DNA from: Arthrobacter citreus
Lineage (GTDB): Bacteria > Actinomycetota > Actinomycetes > Actinomycetales > Micrococcaceae
Assembly: GCF_038405225.1 (NCBI RefSeq)
Contig: NZ_CP151657.1
Span: 496,001-560,000, forward strand
DNA length: 64,000 nt
Direction: 5' to 3'
The notes beneath the pieces were generated by a model, which was given only the letters and a program-made list of their open reading frames with translations, did no database searches and was not told the DNA's origin. This document shows positions 16,035-24,244 of this stretch, piece after piece. The position numbers were made by a program, and so were the translations under genes. Within the stretch, counting starts at the first letter, position 1, and each line of letters starts with the position of its first letter.

Positions 16035-17327
16035 CTACAATCTGCCGGAGGCCTTGAGCCGGATATACAGATCAGCGAGCTTGGGCGGCAGCTCATGCGG
16101 TGTCTCGTCAACCACCTCGGCGCCCATGGAGCGCAGCTGCGCCGTAATTGCCGCGCGGTCCAGCAGGGCGCGTTCGGCGGCGGCCGCACGGAAGGTCTCG
16201 GTGGCAGTGTTCCGCTGCCCGCGGAGTTCCTCCAGCTCGGGGTCCCGGACCGAGGCGATTACCACCACGTGCTTGTCCAGCAGCGCAGGAAGAACCGGCA
16301 GCAGCCCCTCCTCGACGGCGCCCGAGTCCAATGCGGTGATGAGCACCACCAGCGACCTCCGGGTGGAGGCGGACCGGACGGCGCCGGGCACCAGGGTGAA
16401 GTCCGCTTCAATCAGCTCCGCTTCCAGCGGAGCCATGGCCGTGACGAGATGATTGAGGAGGTTGCCCTTGGCCGCGGACTGGACGCGGGCACGGATCCTT
16501 CGGTCAAAGGCCAAAAAGTCCACCCGGTCCGCTCCGCCGTGGGCCAGCATTGCCAGCAGCAGTGCCGCCTCGATGCCGGTGTCCAGGCGGGGCTCATCCG
16601 CTATCCGCGCTGCGGAGGTGCGGGATGTATCCAGCAGCAGCACCACCCGCCGGTCACGTTCCGGGCGCCAGGTCCGCACGACGGTATCCCGCCGCCGGGC
16701 CGTGGCACGCCAGTCAATGGACCGGACGTCATCACCGCGGACATAGTCGCGCAGTGAATCGAACTCGGTTCCGGCACCGCGGAGCTGGACCGAGGCATTG
16801 CCGTCCAGTTCCCGCAGCCGCCGCAGCTTGGACGGCAGGTGCCGCTTGGCATGGAACGGGGGCAGCACCCGCAGCACCGCCGGGCTCTGCAGCGTGCGTT
16901 GCCGGGCGGCCAGGCCCAGCGGCCCGAAACTGCGGACCGTGACAAAGCCGGAGCGCAGTTCTCCGCGGCGTTCGGGCATCAGCTCCACCGAAAAACGCCG
17001 CGCTTCACCGGCCGGAAGACGCAGCTCCTGCACCGGATTGCGAGCACCGGCGGATGGCTGCCATCCGTCCCGAAACATGCCGCGCAGGTTCCGGGCTCCG
17101 TTGTTCCGCATGGTCAGCACCACGGTGGCGGGCTCCGTCAGGCGGACGCCGGCGGGGACGGTCCGTTCCAGGGACAGGGAGCGGGGCGACGCCGCCGCCA
17201 GCAGGTCCGCGGCTGCCGCCACGGCCAGGAACAGCAGCCACAGCCACATCGCGGCGGTGCCGGGAAAGAGCAGCACCGCCGCTGTGCCTGCTGCGGCAAG
17301 GAGGACCAGCCGGCCGGAGATCGCCAT
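16035..17327 (-). CDS. DUF58 membrane protein (MoxR partner)
   Basis: 430 residues. Two hydrophobic helices near the N-terminus (about 6-50) are followed by a beta-rich stretch and the DUF58 domain. Its core is at about 230-250 (GTEFDSLRDYVRGDDVRSIDW), followed by TVVRTWRPERDRRVVLLLDTS, the start of a vWA-like fold with DTS standing in for the metal-site DxS. DUF58 proteins work with MoxR AAA+ ATPases in assembling or inserting cofactors and membrane complexes. The ATG at 17327 is 13 nt after the moxR stop. Confidence 0.88.
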   Translation of the reverse strand: MAISGRLVLLAAAGTAAVLLFPGTAAMWLWLLFLAVAAAADLLAAASPRSLSLERTVPAGVRLTEPATVVLTMRNNGARNLRGMFRDGWQPSAGARNPVQELRLPAGEARRFSVELMPERRGELRSGFVTVRSFGPLGLAARQRTLQSPAVLRVLPPFHAKRHLPSKLRRLRELDGNASVQLRGAGTEFDSLRDYVRGDDVRSIDWRATARRRDTVVRTWRPERDRRVVLLLDTSRTSAARIADEPRLDTGIEAALLLAMLAHGGADRVDFLAFDRRIRARVQSAAKGNLLNHLVTAMAPLEAELIEADFTLVPGAVRSASTRRSLVVLITALDSGAVEEGLLPVLPALLDKHVVVIASVRDPELEELRGQRNTATETFRAAAAERALLDRAAITAQLRSMGAEVVDETPHELPPKLADLYIRLKASGRL

Positions 17328-17340
17328 GATTGCCCGCGCC

Positions 17341-18438
17341 CTAGCGGGGCACCGGGACGGTGGCCAGGATGCTGCCCAGCACGTCGTCAACACTGACGCC
17401 GTCCATTTGGGCTTCCGGACGCAGTGAGACCCGGTGCCGCAGGGCGGGCAGTGTCAGCGCTTTGACATCATCCGGCGTCACAAAGGCCCGGCCGGACAGC
17501 CAAGCCCAGGCACGGGCGGTGTTGAGCAGGGCCGTGGCGCCGCGCGGCGATACACCGAGCTGGAACGAGGGAGCCTCCCGGGTGGCCCGGACCAGGTCTA
17601 CAATGTAGCCCAGGATTTCAGGGGACACCGTTACTCCGGCGACCGCCGCCCGGGCCAGTTCGAGGTCTGCGGCCGTGGCCACGGCACGGACACCTGCTGC
17701 GCCGAGGTTCCGTGGATCGAACCCTCCGCTGTGCCGGCGGATGATTTCGATTTCCTCGTTGCGGCCGGGCAAATCAAGGGTCAGCTTCAGCAGGAACCGG
17801 TCCAGCTGGGCCTCGGGCAGCGAATAGGTGCCTTCATATTCCACCGGGTTGGACGTAGCCGCCACAATGAACGGATCAGGGAGCGGGCGCGTCACACCGT
17901 CCACGGAGACCTGGCGTTCCTCCATGGCCTCCAGCAGCGATGCCTGGGTCTTGGGCGGGGTGCGGTTGATTTCATCGGCGAGCAGGATGTTGGTGAAAAC
18001 CGGTCCTTCCCGGAAGGAGAACTCCGACGTGCGGCCGTCGTAGATCAGCGATCCGGTGACGTCTCCGGGCATCAGGTCCGGGGTGAACTGCACCCGCTTG
18101 GTGTCCAGGTCCAGGGCTGCCGACAGGGTCCGCACCAGCAGGGTCTTGGCCACCCCGGGAACACCCTCCAAGAGGACATGCCCGCGCGCCAGCAGCGCAA
18201 TGATCAGCCCGGTGACGGCCGCATCCTGGCCGACCACCGCCTTCGCCACCTCAAGACGGACATTCAGCAGGGCCTGCCGGACGGGGTCGGAGGCACCGCC
18301 GGCGTGGGGTGCCGGCGGCTGGGGCTGCGCGCTGTCCCGCAGGCCGGCCGGGTTCGGCATTCCTGCCGGCTGCGGTGCGTAGGAGCCGGGCGGCGGAACC
18401 GGACCGGGAGCTGCTTGCGGCTGGTACTGCTGACTCAT
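17341..18438 (-). CDS. MoxR-family AAA+ ATPase
   Basis: 365 residues. After a 40-residue Pro/Gln-rich tail the AAA_3 module has Walker A LEGVPGVAKT, Walker B ILLADEINRTPPKTQ, sensor-1 FIVAATSNPVEYEGTY and the arginine-rich C-lid. The ATG at 18438 follows AGAGGAAGAGG and overlaps the upstream gene's stop (ATGA). MoxR ATPases act as chaperones for vWA-domain proteins; the DUF58 product next door is the obvious client. The five-gene operon is transcribed divergently from mtrA. Confidence 0.93.
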   Translation of the reverse strand: MSQQYQPQAAPGPVPPPGSYAPQPAGMPNPAGLRDSAQPQPPAPHAGGASDPVRQALLNVRLEVAKAVVGQDAAVTGLIIALLARGHVLLEGVPGVAKTLLVRTLSAALDLDTKRVQFTPDLMPGDVTGSLIYDGRTSEFSFREGPVFTNILLADEINRTPPKTQASLLEAMEERQVSVDGVTRPLPDPFIVAATSNPVEYEGTYSLPEAQLDRFLLKLTLDLPGRNEEIEIIRRHSGGFDPRNLGAAGVRAVATAADLELARAAVAGVTVSPEILGYIVDLVRATREAPSFQLGVSPRGATALLNTARAWAWLSGRAFVTPDDVKALTLPALRHRVSLRPEAQMDGVSVDDVLGSILATVPVPR

Positions 18439-19652
18439 GATGCGGTGACCTCTTCCTCTAGGGCTTGCAAATCCTGCGACCATCGCACCAGCTCCACGTC
18501 ACCCTCGGGCGGTGCGGAATTCAGGAGCCGGTCAACGTCGTCCACCGTGCGGCCGGTGGCGTGTGCCGCTGCCCGCACCACTGACTCCGCCGTGGCCTGC
18601 GGACCCAGCCTCAGCCTGGCGGCAAGACGGGTGAGTGCCGCGGCACGGAGCGTTTCCGCCGCGCGGCCGGACGCCCGACCGTCCTGGTAAAGCCGGGCGC
18701 GGCCTTCGGCTGTCTCAGCGGACCGTACCACCACCGGCAGGGGTTCCACTGCCAGGGGGCCCAGACGGCGTCCGCGCCAGAACATGGCCAGCACTGCCAC
18801 CACCAGCAGCCACAGCAGCAGCGGATCCACCCAAGATGGCAGCAGCGCCCGTGGATCGCCGGGCAGTTCGGCGGCGGGAATGTCTGCGGCCGTTGGCTGA
18901 TACCAGATCAGCGTGGGGGCCGAACCCAGTGTGCGCAGGGTGAGGGCGGCATTGCCGCGGCTGGCCAGGGTTTCATTCGCGAGAAGCGCAGCATTACCCA
19001 GGACGACGGCGCCGTCGTCGTCGGCAGCGTAGATACCGGCATCGCCGTCCCCTGCCTCTGCCGCAAAGCAGACCACCGGTGCCCGGTAGGCCAGGCCGCC
19101 GGCATCCACGCTTGATGCCGCCCGCGCGTCGGGCACCCCGCATCCAGCCTGCAGTGCGGTGCCGTCCCTGTCCCCGGGAACCACGCCGGCGGAGCGGATA
19201 TCGGGGGCCAGCGCTGACAGCTGTTCAAAACCCGGTTCCACCAGGACAGTGCGCCGGGCCGTGCCGGCGAGTTCAGCCAGTTGATCTCCGCCGAGAAAAC
19301 CGCTGGGATCGATCAGCAGCAAAGTGGCCTCGGACCCCTCGTCCTCAAGCAGCTTCAAGGCTTCGTCGAAAGATCCGGGGGACTGAACGTCCACACCCTG
19401 TTCAGCCAGGATCCTGGCAGCGGCCATGGCTCCCTCGGGCGCAGGATTCGAGGGGGAAAGGGCAGGCTGTCCGGTGTCCGAACTGCGCAGGATGCCCAGG
19501 ACCACGATCAGGCAGAGCACCAGGGCAAAGATGATCCACACCCTCCAGGCACGCAGGCGCGCCCGGAACCCGCTTTGTTCGGCGGGGCCTGCTGTTTCGG
19601 CCGGTTCCGCCGGTTCAGTTGTTTCGGCCGGTGCCGCCGTTTCCGCCGTCAT
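18435..19652 (-). CDS. DUF4350 membrane protein
   Basis: 405 residues. The N-terminus is an Ala/Glu/Thr/Pro-rich cytosolic tail, followed by a membrane helix (WIIFALVLCLIVVLGIL). An extracytoplasmic DUF4350 domain contains NPAPEGAMAAARILAEQGVDV and VLVEPGFEQLS, and a second helix near residue 270 (PSWVDPLLLWLLVVAVLAMFW) precedes a cytosolic Arg-rich C-terminal domain. It overlaps neighbours on both sides by 4 nt, so stoichiometric production with MoxR and DUF4129 is likely. The operon class is found widely in actinobacteria; its cargo is unknown. Confidence 0.82.
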   Translation of the reverse strand: MTAETAAPAETTEPAEPAETAGPAEQSGFRARLRAWRVWIIFALVLCLIVVLGILRSSDTGQPALSPSNPAPEGAMAAARILAEQGVDVQSPGSFDEALKLLEDEGSEATLLLIDPSGFLGGDQLAELAGTARRTVLVEPGFEQLSALAPDIRSAGVVPGDRDGTALQAGCGVPDARAASSVDAGGLAYRAPVVCFAAEAGDGDAGIYAADDDGAVVLGNAALLANETLASRGNAALTLRTLGSAPTLIWYQPTAADIPAAELPGDPRALLPSWVDPLLLWLLVVAVLAMFWRGRRLGPLAVEPLPVVVRSAETAEGRARLYQDGRASGRAAETLRAAALTRLAARLRLGPQATAESVVRAAAHATGRTVDDVDRLLNSAPPEGDVELVRWSQDLQALEEEVTAS

Positions 19653-20320
19653 CGGGGGACCGCCAGTGCCGCCGGAGCTGTTCCGGGCGGGGCTGGGGTT
19701 GATGATTGCAGGCGGCTGTCGAGGGCAGCGGCCTTTTCGGCGTCGACTGCCGCAGCCGGAAGACGCCCGTAGCGTACTTCGTCAAAGCGGCGCGCAAGCC
19801 AGAGAATCTCCGGGGCGTCCGCAGGGAACGCAAGGGCCAGGTCCTGTCCTGCCTCGGCCGCCGTGCGGCCGGCGCGCAGCTCGAGGATGACGCGTTCCTC
19901 AGCGGACCGGATCACCGCCCGCAGCCGCTCCGCCAGGGCAGTGTCCCACTCGCCGCGGGCCGCAGCTTCCTCCGACAGCCTCCGGTGGTCCACGGCATCC
20001 CGCGTCTCCCCGGCATCAAAAACCTCCTTGCGGCGGCGGGCATTCAGGCGCGGACGCACCAGGAACACGGCCACGGCCAGCACCACCGCGGCGCCGACGG
20101 CCAGCAGCAGCACGCCGAGAGAGGGATCAACGCCGGACAGGCCATCCAGGAGGTCCGCGAAAAAGCCTCCCAGCCAGGACCAGAACCGGTCCAGAAGGCT
20201 CGGCTGAGCTTCCTGGTATACGGACCGGGCAAGTTCCTGCTCGGCCCAGCTGCGCGCCTGTTCGCCGTCGGGAAGAACCGGGACTTCCGCCCTTGGCCCT
20301 GTTATCGGCGGCATGGTCAC
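19649..20320 (-). CDS. DUF4129 membrane protein
   Basis: 223 residues. An N-terminal extracytoplasmic stretch is followed by one or two membrane helices (about 60-90: LGVLLLAVGAAVVLAVAVFLV) and a cytosolic DUF4129 domain with RRLSEEAAARGEWDTALAERLRAVIR and the C-terminal LARRFDEVRYGRLPA. Its start is part of a GTGA overlap with the upstream gene. DUF4129 domains accompany MoxR-DUF58 systems and sometimes transglutaminase-like proteins; here no transglutaminase is adjacent. Confidence 0.85.
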   Translation of the reverse strand: MTMPPITGPRAEVPVLPDGEQARSWAEQELARSVYQEAQPSLLDRFWSWLGGFFADLLDGLSGVDPSLGVLLLAVGAAVVLAVAVFLVRPRLNARRRKEVFDAGETRDAVDHRRLSEEAAARGEWDTALAERLRAVIRSAEERVILELRAGRTAAEAGQDLALAFPADAPEILWLARRFDEVRYGRLPAAAVDAEKAAALDSRLQSSTPAPPGTAPAALAVPR

Positions 20321-21591
20321 AGGCTGGGACTCCGGTTCCTGCCGGGCACGAGGTCCGCACCGTCCGCCACCGCAAGCTCCTGCTCCTTCATCAGGGTGAT
20401 GTCGAAGCCCTCACGGCGGATCCGCAGGTCAACGTACAGGAGAGACGTTACGGCTGCTTGGAAGGCGTATCCGATGGCGCTGAAGAACGCGGTAATGGCC
20501 AGGTTCAGCGCCACCAGCGTCATAGTGGCGGCGGGTCCCGGCTCCCCACCGCTGCCCAGGGCCCCCACGAAGCTCAGGATCAGGATCACGGGGGTGCTGA
20601 TCACCGAGGAAACGATGGTCACCAGCAAAGCGGTCAGGGCCAGGATGCCGAAGGAGCGCCAGAAATTGCGCCGGGTCAGCTGCCAGGAGCGGCGCAGCGA
20701 CGCGAAGATCCCGGCCGGTTCGAACACCAGGGCCGCCGGAGCCAGGGCAAGCTTGACGGCGAGCCACACGGTGACGGCGATCAGGGCCAGGACACCGAAG
20801 ATGACCACGGGGATGCCCAGGGCACCCAAGGCCTCAACAATCACGACCAGGAAAAAGGCAAAGGCAAATAATCCGATAATGAGGATTACCGTCAGCGCCA
20901 CTCCCAGCCCCGCCAGCGGCAGCAGCCGTGAGCGGGAAAGCTTCCAGGTCTGCCCAAATCCTGTTTTGAGGTTAAGGATGGAGCGGGCAACCGGAACGAC
21001 AAGCACGCCCTGCAGGAGCAGAACCCCGACGACTGAAACCACGGTCAGAAGGGAAGCGGAGGTCAGCGCCGGGCCCACTGCCTGGTCGGCCATTTCGAAC
21101 TCTTCGCTGCCCAGAAGCTCGGGAGTAAACACGCTGCGGGCAAAAATCAGCGTCAGCACGGAGATGACGGCTTGAATCAGCAGCGCGCTGCCGAAGGTCG
21201 CAGCGGCATTCCGGCGGCAGGCCTGGAAGGCGCCGTCCAGCAGTTCGCCCAATCCCAGCGGCCGCAGCGGAATCACTCCGGGCTTGGGCGGGGGCGTCCA
21301 CCCGTTCTGCTGGGGAAAGCCGGGAGGGCCCCACTGCTGCTGGCCCTGCTGGGGGAAGCCGGGAGCGCCCCACTGCTGGTCCTGCCGCTCCCAGGGGTTT
21401 GGCGGCGGGACGGGTTGTCCCCAGGGCTGGGCCTGGCCCGGCGGCGGGACGGGTTGTCCCCAGGGTTGGGCCTGGCCCGGCGGCGGGACGGGTTGTCCCC
21501 ACGGCTGGCCGGGCGGGGGAGCTCCATCACCGGGCCCGGAAGACTGATCCCGCTCCCGCGGAGTATCGCCGTTGTGATTGTCCTGACCCAA
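20317..21591 (-). CDS. Multi-pass membrane protein, DUF7847 / GPDPase membrane-domain type
   Basis: 424 residues, first gene of the MoxR operon. The first 120 residues are a Pro/Gln/Trp-rich cytosolic tail with a 13-residue repeat (PWGQPVPPPGQAQ) present almost three times. The rest contains about six membrane helices beginning after PLGLGELLDGAFQACRRN, the signature opening of the membrane domain found in glycerophosphodiester phosphodiesterase-related proteins. The TTG at 21591 is the only reasonable start, with only a weak G-rich site before it. It likely serves as a scaffold for the MoxR complex; this is inference from the operon. Confidence 0.8.
   Translation of the reverse strand: MGQDNHNGDTPRERDQSSGPGDGAPPPGQPWGQPVPPPGQAQPWGQPVPPPGQAQPWGQPVPPPNPWERQDQQWGAPGFPQQGQQQWGPPGFPQQNGWTPPPKPGVIPLRPLGLGELLDGAFQACRRNAAATFGSALLIQAVISVLTLIFARSVFTPELLGSEEFEMADQAVGPALTSASLLTVVSVVGVLLLQGVLVVPVARSILNLKTGFGQTWKLSRSRLLPLAGLGVALTVILIIGLFAFAFFLVVIVEALGALGIPVVIFGVLALIAVTVWLAVKLALAPAALVFEPAGIFASLRRSWQLTRRNFWRSFGILALTALLVTIVSSVISTPVILILSFVGALGSGGEPGPAATMTLVALNLAITAFFSAIGYAFQAAVTSLLYVDLRIRREGFDITLMKEQELAVADGADLVPGRNRSPSL
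21402..21510 (-). repeat. 39-bp in-frame repeat in the proline-rich tail
   Basis: A 39-bp unit starting CGGCGGGACGGGTTGTCCCC recurs at 21403, 21442 and 21481 (almost three copies). Being a multiple of three it adds 13 residues per copy to the cytosolic tail. Confidence 0.9.
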
Positions 21592-21858
21592 GGTATGCCC
21601 CCAAAAGAGTTGTTTGCCCTCCTCCGACTATAGTTCCAGACGCTTCCGGGCGCCCCCCGTAAAATGCGCCGGAAACTATGTCCTCTAGGATGAAAGGGAT
21701 ATCGTCAGTTGTCACAGTGCCGCACGGCACGGCGGATGCGCAGCATCCAAGGCAGCGGGCAGAGGTTCGGCGGGAATGCCCCGGCCAGCCCGGAGGCCGG
21801 CAGGACAAGGCGCCGCAACGAAGAACCGGTTTGAACAGTCAGCCGGGGACAGGGAGTT

Positions 21859-22536
21859 ATGAAGGCACGCATATTGGTCGTGGACGACGACGAAGCACTG
21901 GCCGAGATGATCGGCATTGTGCTCCGCAACGACGGGTTCGACCCGGTCTTCTGCGCGGACGGCTCCAAGGCATTGGAGATCTTCCGCAGCTCAAAGCCCG
22001 ACCTGGTGCTGCTGGACCTCATGCTGCCCGGAATTGACGGCATTGAGGTATGCCGGCAGATCCGCGGCGAGTCGGACGTGCCCATCGTCATGCTGACCGC
22101 GAAGTCCGACACATCCGACGTCGTACGCGGTCTGGAGTCCGGGGCCGATGACTATGTGCCCAAGCCGTTCAAGCCCGCAGAGCTCGTGGCCCGGGTCCGT
22201 GCACGGCTGCGTCCGGGCGACACCAAGACCCCGGAATCCCTCAGCATTGGCGAAGTGTCCATCGACGTTGCCGGCCATGTGGTTGCGCGCGGCGCCGAGA
22301 CCATTTCGCTGACCCCGCTGGAGTTTGACCTGCTGGTGGCCCTGGCCCGGAAACCCTGGCAGGTGTTTACCCGTGAAATGCTGCTGGAGCAGGTGTGGGG
22401 GTACCGCCACGCCGCGGATACCCGGCTGGTCAACGTCCATGTGCAGCGGCTTCGTTCCAAAATCGAGCGCGATCCCGAAGCACCCGAAATTGTTCTGACG
22501 GTGCGCGGTGTCGGTTACAAAGCCGGCCAGAGCTAG
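21859..22536 (+). CDS. mtrA: Response regulator MtrA
   Basis: OmpR/PhoB-type response regulator of 225 residues. The receiver has the acidic pair D10/D11, phospho-acceptor D53 (LLLDLMLPG) and the switch K in YVPKPFKPAEL. The C-terminal winged helix has SLTPLEFDLLVALARKPWQVFTREMLLEQVWGY, nearly identical to mycobacterial MtrA. It controls cell division, peptidoglycan hydrolases and osmotic response in actinobacteria. Start: AGGGAG site 5 nt before the ATG. Followed by mtrB and lpqB in the conserved order. The 160-nt leader contains two short inverted repeats (21717-21730 and 21734-21748) and a TAGGAT hexamer at 21686. Confidence 0.97.
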   Translation: MKARILVVDDDEALAEMIGIVLRNDGFDPVFCADGSKALEIFRSSKPDLVLLDLMLPGIDGIEVCRQIRGESDVPIVMLTAKSDTSDVVRGLESGADDYVPKPFKPAELVARVRARLRPGDTKTPESLSIGEVSIDVAGHVVARGAETISLTPLEFDLLVALARKPWQVFTREMLLEQVWGYRHAADTRLVNVHVQRLRSKIERDPEAPEIVLTVRGVGYKAGQS

Positions 22537-24244
22537 GCGCCCGCGGACTTCCGCGCTAAAGACCGAAGTCCTGCCGGCAGCGGTCCGCATCCTTAAGCAA
22601 CTCCGGGATACGCTGCGCCGGGCAACGTTCCAGCGCATTGCGCGCCGGTGGCGGCGGTCGCTGCTGTTCAAGACGGTGGTTTCCACCCTGCTGCTGGTGA
22701 CTTTGGCCTGCGCCGGCGTGGGAGCCTTTTTGTCGCACCAGATTGCGGGCGCCCTTTATGAGGAGCGCCTGAGCCAGTTCCAGTCCGAGGCAACCGCTGG
22801 TCTTATCTCGGCAAAGGAAAACTTCCGGACCACTGCGGCGACGGACCGTGAGGGAACCGAGCGGCTGGTCTCCAACACCCTCTCGCTGCTTGAGGGACAG
22901 GGCGCCGACGCCCGCCGGCTGTACCTGCTCACCCCCATCCCGGGCCAGGAACAGAACCTGTTTGTCTCCCAGACCCTGGGTGAGGGAATCACGGCCGGCA
23001 GCATTCCCTCGGTGTTGAGCGAGTCCGTCCGGAGCATCGACGTCAACAGCGAGCAGGACACCATTCACTGGTCCCCGCTTGCCCTGGCCCACGGGGAACC
23101 GGGCCTGGCTTTCGGCACAAAAGTGACCCTGCCGCCGGACCGGGCGGAGTACGCCCTGTACCTGATCTATGACCTGCAATCCATGCAGCAGACGCTGGAT
23201 GACATCCACCGCATCCTTTGGATTGCAGGGGGCCTAATGCTGGTTATCATCGGCACGATCGCATGGATCGTGGCGAAGGCCGGCGTGGGCGCCGTCAGCG
23301 ACGCCGCCGCCGTGTCCGAAAAGCTGGCCGCCGGCGAACTCCAGGAACGCATGGTGGTCAAGGGCGAGGACGACGTCGCCCGCCTGGCTGCATCCTTTAA
23401 CCGCATGGCCGCAACCCTGCAGGACCAGATCACCCAGCTGGCCCAGCTCTCACGCATGCAGCAGGTTTTTGTTTCCGACGTGTCCCACGAGCTGCGTACC
23501 CCGCTGACGACCGTCCGCATGGCCGCGGAGGTGCTTTACGACGCCCGCGACGGCTTTGATCCCATTAGCCGCCGGTCCACGGAACTGCTGTACCACCAGG
23601 TGGAGCGCTTCCAGGCGCTGCTTGCCGACCTCTTGGAGATATCGCGGTTCGACGCCGGGGCCGCATCACCGGATCTGGAGCCCACCGACATTTTTGCCGT
23701 GGTCCGTGAAGTCATCGAAGCCACGGAACCCCTGGCCCTGAACATCGGTTCCCAGGTCACCATCGTTTCCAAGGAGACGAGCTGCATGGTTGACGCCGAT
23801 CCGAGGCGTATCGAACGGATTCTCCGGAACCTGCTCGTTAATGCCCTGGAGCACGGTGAAGGCCAGCCGATCGAAATCGCCATCGGCTCCAATATCGACG
23901 CCGTCGCCGTGGCCGTGCGCGATCACGGCATCGGCATGACCGACGACGAAGCCTCCCGCGTGTTCGACCGTTTCTGGCGTGCGGATCCGGCCCGTGCACG
24001 GACCACCGGCGGAAGCGGTCTGGGGCTGTCCATCGCGGTCGAGGATGCACTGCTGCACGGCGGCCTGCTCCAGGCATGGGGGCGCCCCGGCGACGGGGCC
24101 TGTTTCCGGCTCACGCTGCCGCGCCGCAACGGTGTTCCGTTCTCGGATTCACCCGTGCCCCTTTCACCGTACGACGGCGCGCCGGGCACCCGAGCCCTGG
24201 CCGCCCCGGCAGCACCAGTGGAGGAGAAAACCGATGCCAGCTAG
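22508..24244 (+). CDS. mtrB: Sensor histidine kinase MtrB
   Basis: 578-residue membrane kinase for MtrA. It has helix 1 (LLFKTVVSTLLLVTLACAGV), a periplasmic sensor of about 180 residues, helix 2 (LWIAGGLMLVIIGTIAWIV), a HAMP domain, a HisKA box with H327 (VSDVSHELRTPLTT), then HATPase_c with NALEHGEG (N box), VRDHGIGM (G1) and GGSGLGLSIA (G2). The GTG at 22508 overlaps mtrA by 29 nt, consistent with coupled translation. The basic N-terminal 45 residues are in keeping with a cytosolic tail. Confidence 0.96.
   Translation: MSVTKPARARRPRTSALKTEVLPAAVRILKQLRDTLRRATFQRIARRWRRSLLFKTVVSTLLLVTLACAGVGAFLSHQIAGALYEERLSQFQSEATAGLISAKENFRTTAATDREGTERLVSNTLSLLEGQGADARRLYLLTPIPGQEQNLFVSQTLGEGITAGSIPSVLSESVRSIDVNSEQDTIHWSPLALAHGEPGLAFGTKVTLPPDRAEYALYLIYDLQSMQQTLDDIHRILWIAGGLMLVIIGTIAWIVAKAGVGAVSDAAAVSEKLAAGELQERMVVKGEDDVARLAASFNRMAATLQDQITQLAQLSRMQQVFVSDVSHELRTPLTTVRMAAEVLYDARDGFDPISRRSTELLYHQVERFQALLADLLEISRFDAGAASPDLEPTDIFAVVREVIEATEPLALNIGSQVTIVSKETSCMVDADPRRIERILRNLLVNALEHGEGQPIEIAIGSNIDAVAVAVRDHGIGMTDDEASRVFDRFWRADPARARTTGGSGLGLSIAVEDALLHGGLLQAWGRPGDGACFRLTLPRRNGVPFSDSPVPLSPYDGAPGTRALAAPAAPVEEKTDAS

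Noticed and set aside
21402-21510. Short regularly spaced repeats as a CRISPR array
   Set aside because: Repeats are contiguous, in frame and without spacers; no cas genes in the window.
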